Shown here in pieces: positions 63,071-64,000 of a stretch of DNA of 64,000 nt. A model generated the notes under the pieces. It was not told the DNA's origin and made no database searches. It was given only the letters and a program-made list of their open reading frames with translations. Where the stretch lies: NCBI RefSeq assembly GCF_003815675.1, contig NZ_CP033918.1, positions 4,464,001-4,528,000 on the forward strand, written 5' to 3'. The number at the start of each line of letters is the position of its first letter. Positions within the stretch are counted from its first letter, which is position 1. Origin of the DNA: Chryseobacterium sp. G0186 (lineage in GTDB: Bacteria > Bacteroidota > Bacteroidia > Flavobacteriales > Weeksellaceae). The position numbers and the translations under genes were made by a program.

Positions 63071-63482
63071 ATGATAGAACTAATTAAACCCATTCCCGCA
63101 TTTCTTGTACGGAAAATTAATAAGGCAGTTAAGTTTTATAAAGCTCGATTTGGTTTTGAATGCAGACATCAGGAAGAAACTTTTGCAATATTAGTTAGGG
63201 GTGGTATAGAGCTGCATTTGTGGGCTTCCTGTAATTACAGTTGGAAATGGAAAAGTGTTTTTTTATTTCTAAAACCGATTAGTAGCGGAGCAGAAAGTTT
63301 TTTGGCAGGTACACACAGTTGCAGGATTGAAGTAAAAGGCATTGACTAACTGTATAAAGAACTAAAAGAAAAAGAAGTTTTACACAAAAACGAAAATAAA
63401 AAGCACATATTATGGTACAAGAGAATTTGCAACATTAGACTTGTATAGGAATTTGATAACTTTTTATGAGGATATGATATAG
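63071..63482 (+). pseudogene. Broken VOC (glyoxalase/bleomycin-resistance-like) gene
   Basis: The first 92 residues (AVKFYKARFGFECRHQEETF, then GIELHLWASCNYSWKWKSVF) are a VOC-fold half. A TAA at 63347-63349 interrupts VEVKGID-LYKELKEKEVL-type sequence that continues in frame afterwards. A second, frame-shifted part later reads YGTREFATLDLY and NLITFYEDMI before a TAG at 63480. So at least two lesions are present. In the ars context it could once have been an ArsI-like or bleomycin-resistance protein. Translation of the first part alone is unlikely to be functional. Confidence 0.75.
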
Positions 63483-63564
63483 CGTGAAAAATAATTATAG
63501 AAAGAGTTAGTGTATAAAAGAGCCTTGTTAAAACTGTAAAGAACAAGACAATGAAAGTTAAATT

Positions 63565-63608
63565 GTTTATTTAAGCAAACGCTAAAATAAACAAATTAGC
63601 TATATTTG
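63565..63608 (+). promoter_or_regulatory. Operator and -7 element of the second ArsR gene
   Basis: GTTTATTT (63565-63572) and AAATAAAC (63585-63592) form an 8-bp inverted repeat. The -7 match TATATTTG is at 63601-63608. The ATG is at 63613, so a transcript starting about seven bases after the -7 element would have little or no leader. Repression by binding at the inverted repeat is plausible. Confidence 0.5.
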
Positions 63609-63612
63609 CACC

Positions 63613-63987
63613 ATGGATAGTATTTCTTGCATTAGACAACAGGCAGACATTAAACAAATCAATCGCTGTAAAGAACGAGTTTCGGAACTCCAAGGTTCGT
63701 TTGACTATTTATCTAACGGACTGGAATTGGCGGGAAACAATGTAAGACTGAAAATCCTGTTTCTTATTTATGAAGAACGAAAACTTTGCGTTTGTGATTT
63801 AAGCGATATTCTCGGTATGACAATTTCTGCAATTTCTCAACATTTACGAAAACTCAAAGACCGTAAACTAATTGAAACTGAAAGAAAAGCACAAACTATT
63901 TTTTATTCATTAACAAAAGAGTATGAAAAAATGCTGACCCCATTTTTTGAAATACTTAATGATAATAAAATTTTAGAAACTATATGA
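63613..63987 (+). CDS. ArsR/SmtB-family metal-responsive repressor, 124 aa
   Basis: Winged helix with GNNVRLKILFLIYEERKLCV and CDLSDILGMTISAISQHLRK; metal ligands CVC (Cys59, Cys61) plus N-terminal cysteines at 6 and 19, as in CadC-like sensors. In Bacteroidetes this protein typically precedes a mercury transporter gene, so a mer-type operon may start just after the window; that part is not visible. It is the last complete gene. Confidence 0.85.
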   Translation: MDSISCIRQQADIKQINRCKERVSELQGSFDYLSNGLELAGNNVRLKILFLIYEERKLCVCDLSDILGMTISAISQHLRKLKDRKLIETERKAQTIFYSLTKEYEKMLTPFFEILNDNKILETI

Positions 63988-64000
63988 AAACGGACAACAA

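Overview
The window is low-GC DNA from a Bacteroidota bacterium, most likely a Flavobacteriia member close to Chryseobacterium or Elizabethkingia. The grounds are a SusC/SusD pair with an S9 peptidase, a DUF6520-type small secreted protein, a 58-residue Bacteroidota histone H1-like protein, RteC, Bacteroidetes-type TraE-to-TraN conjugation genes, and -7 elements of the form TAnnTTTG. No rRNA, tRNA, CRISPR array or integrase is visible. I read most of the window as an integrative conjugative element (or a large conjugative plasmid) with a resistance region at its right end.

Layout. (1) 1-1860: a frameshifted arsenical-pump remnant, a small XRE regulator facing a perfect 38-bp palindrome, and a roughly 200-nt strongly folded leader. 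(2) 1882-12970: a nutrient or peptide uptake locus (SusC, SusD, S9 peptidase) convergent with a secretory cluster (DUF6520, MauE/DoxX-like, lipoprotein, CPxSGxW protein), plus a membrane-anchored TPR-AraC regulator with GACGTC-centred palindromes upstream. (3) 13017-19339: RteC, small helix-turn-helix and replication-associated genes, a RepB-like initiator followed by seven iterons, a TOPRIM primase-like protein, a P-loop ATPase and histone H1-like. (4) 19600-26830: two modules that each begin with a conserved ~100-bp repeat A and end with a conserved ~115-bp two-hairpin repeat B. The first holds SSB and a reduced PRTRC cassette, the second two small genes. (5) 26848-30646: a two-gene operon encoding a small helical protein and a 1137-residue TPR/GreAB-C-like/PIN-like protein. 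(6) 31334-33663: two surface or tail-fibre-like paralogues and a lipoprotein. (7) 33696-59245: mobilisation protein, relaxase, ParA and a complete-looking Tra/T4SS operon, coupling protein, M23 peptidase and a 1702-residue methylase-helicase. (8) 59359-64000: an arsenic operon (ArsR, DUF6428, GNAT, metallophosphoesterase, GcvH-like, Acr3), a broken VOC gene, and a second ArsR that probably opens a metal (mercury?) operon beyond the right edge.

The strongest candidate for an undescribed system is the pair at 26848-30646. The small protein ends in, and the large protein begins with, the same short motif KNVNTG[DN][VI]...IGD. The two copies use different synonymous codons, so the peptide itself is conserved. 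This matches the logic of bacterial amyloid-signalling effector/receptor pairs (small helical effector, large sensor, shared prion-like motif), but the sensor here is a TPR-GreABC-PIN protein rather than an NB-ARC NLR. Other unusual points are a DnaJ J-domain with an intact HPD inside the TraG ATPase, the A/B-framed modules, four consecutive T4SS proteins that share one C-terminal tail, and a GcvH-like protein with its lipoyl-lysine motif inside an arsenic operon.

The genes of regions 3, 4 and 7 fit together as maintenance and transfer: RteC and the HTH proteins for control, RepB plus iterons, primase and SSB for replication of the excised form, MobC and relaxase for nicking, the T4SS and coupling protein for export, and the methylase-helicase and PIN/amyloid-type pair as probable conflict functions. 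All functional statements are from reading the sequence; no database search was possible.
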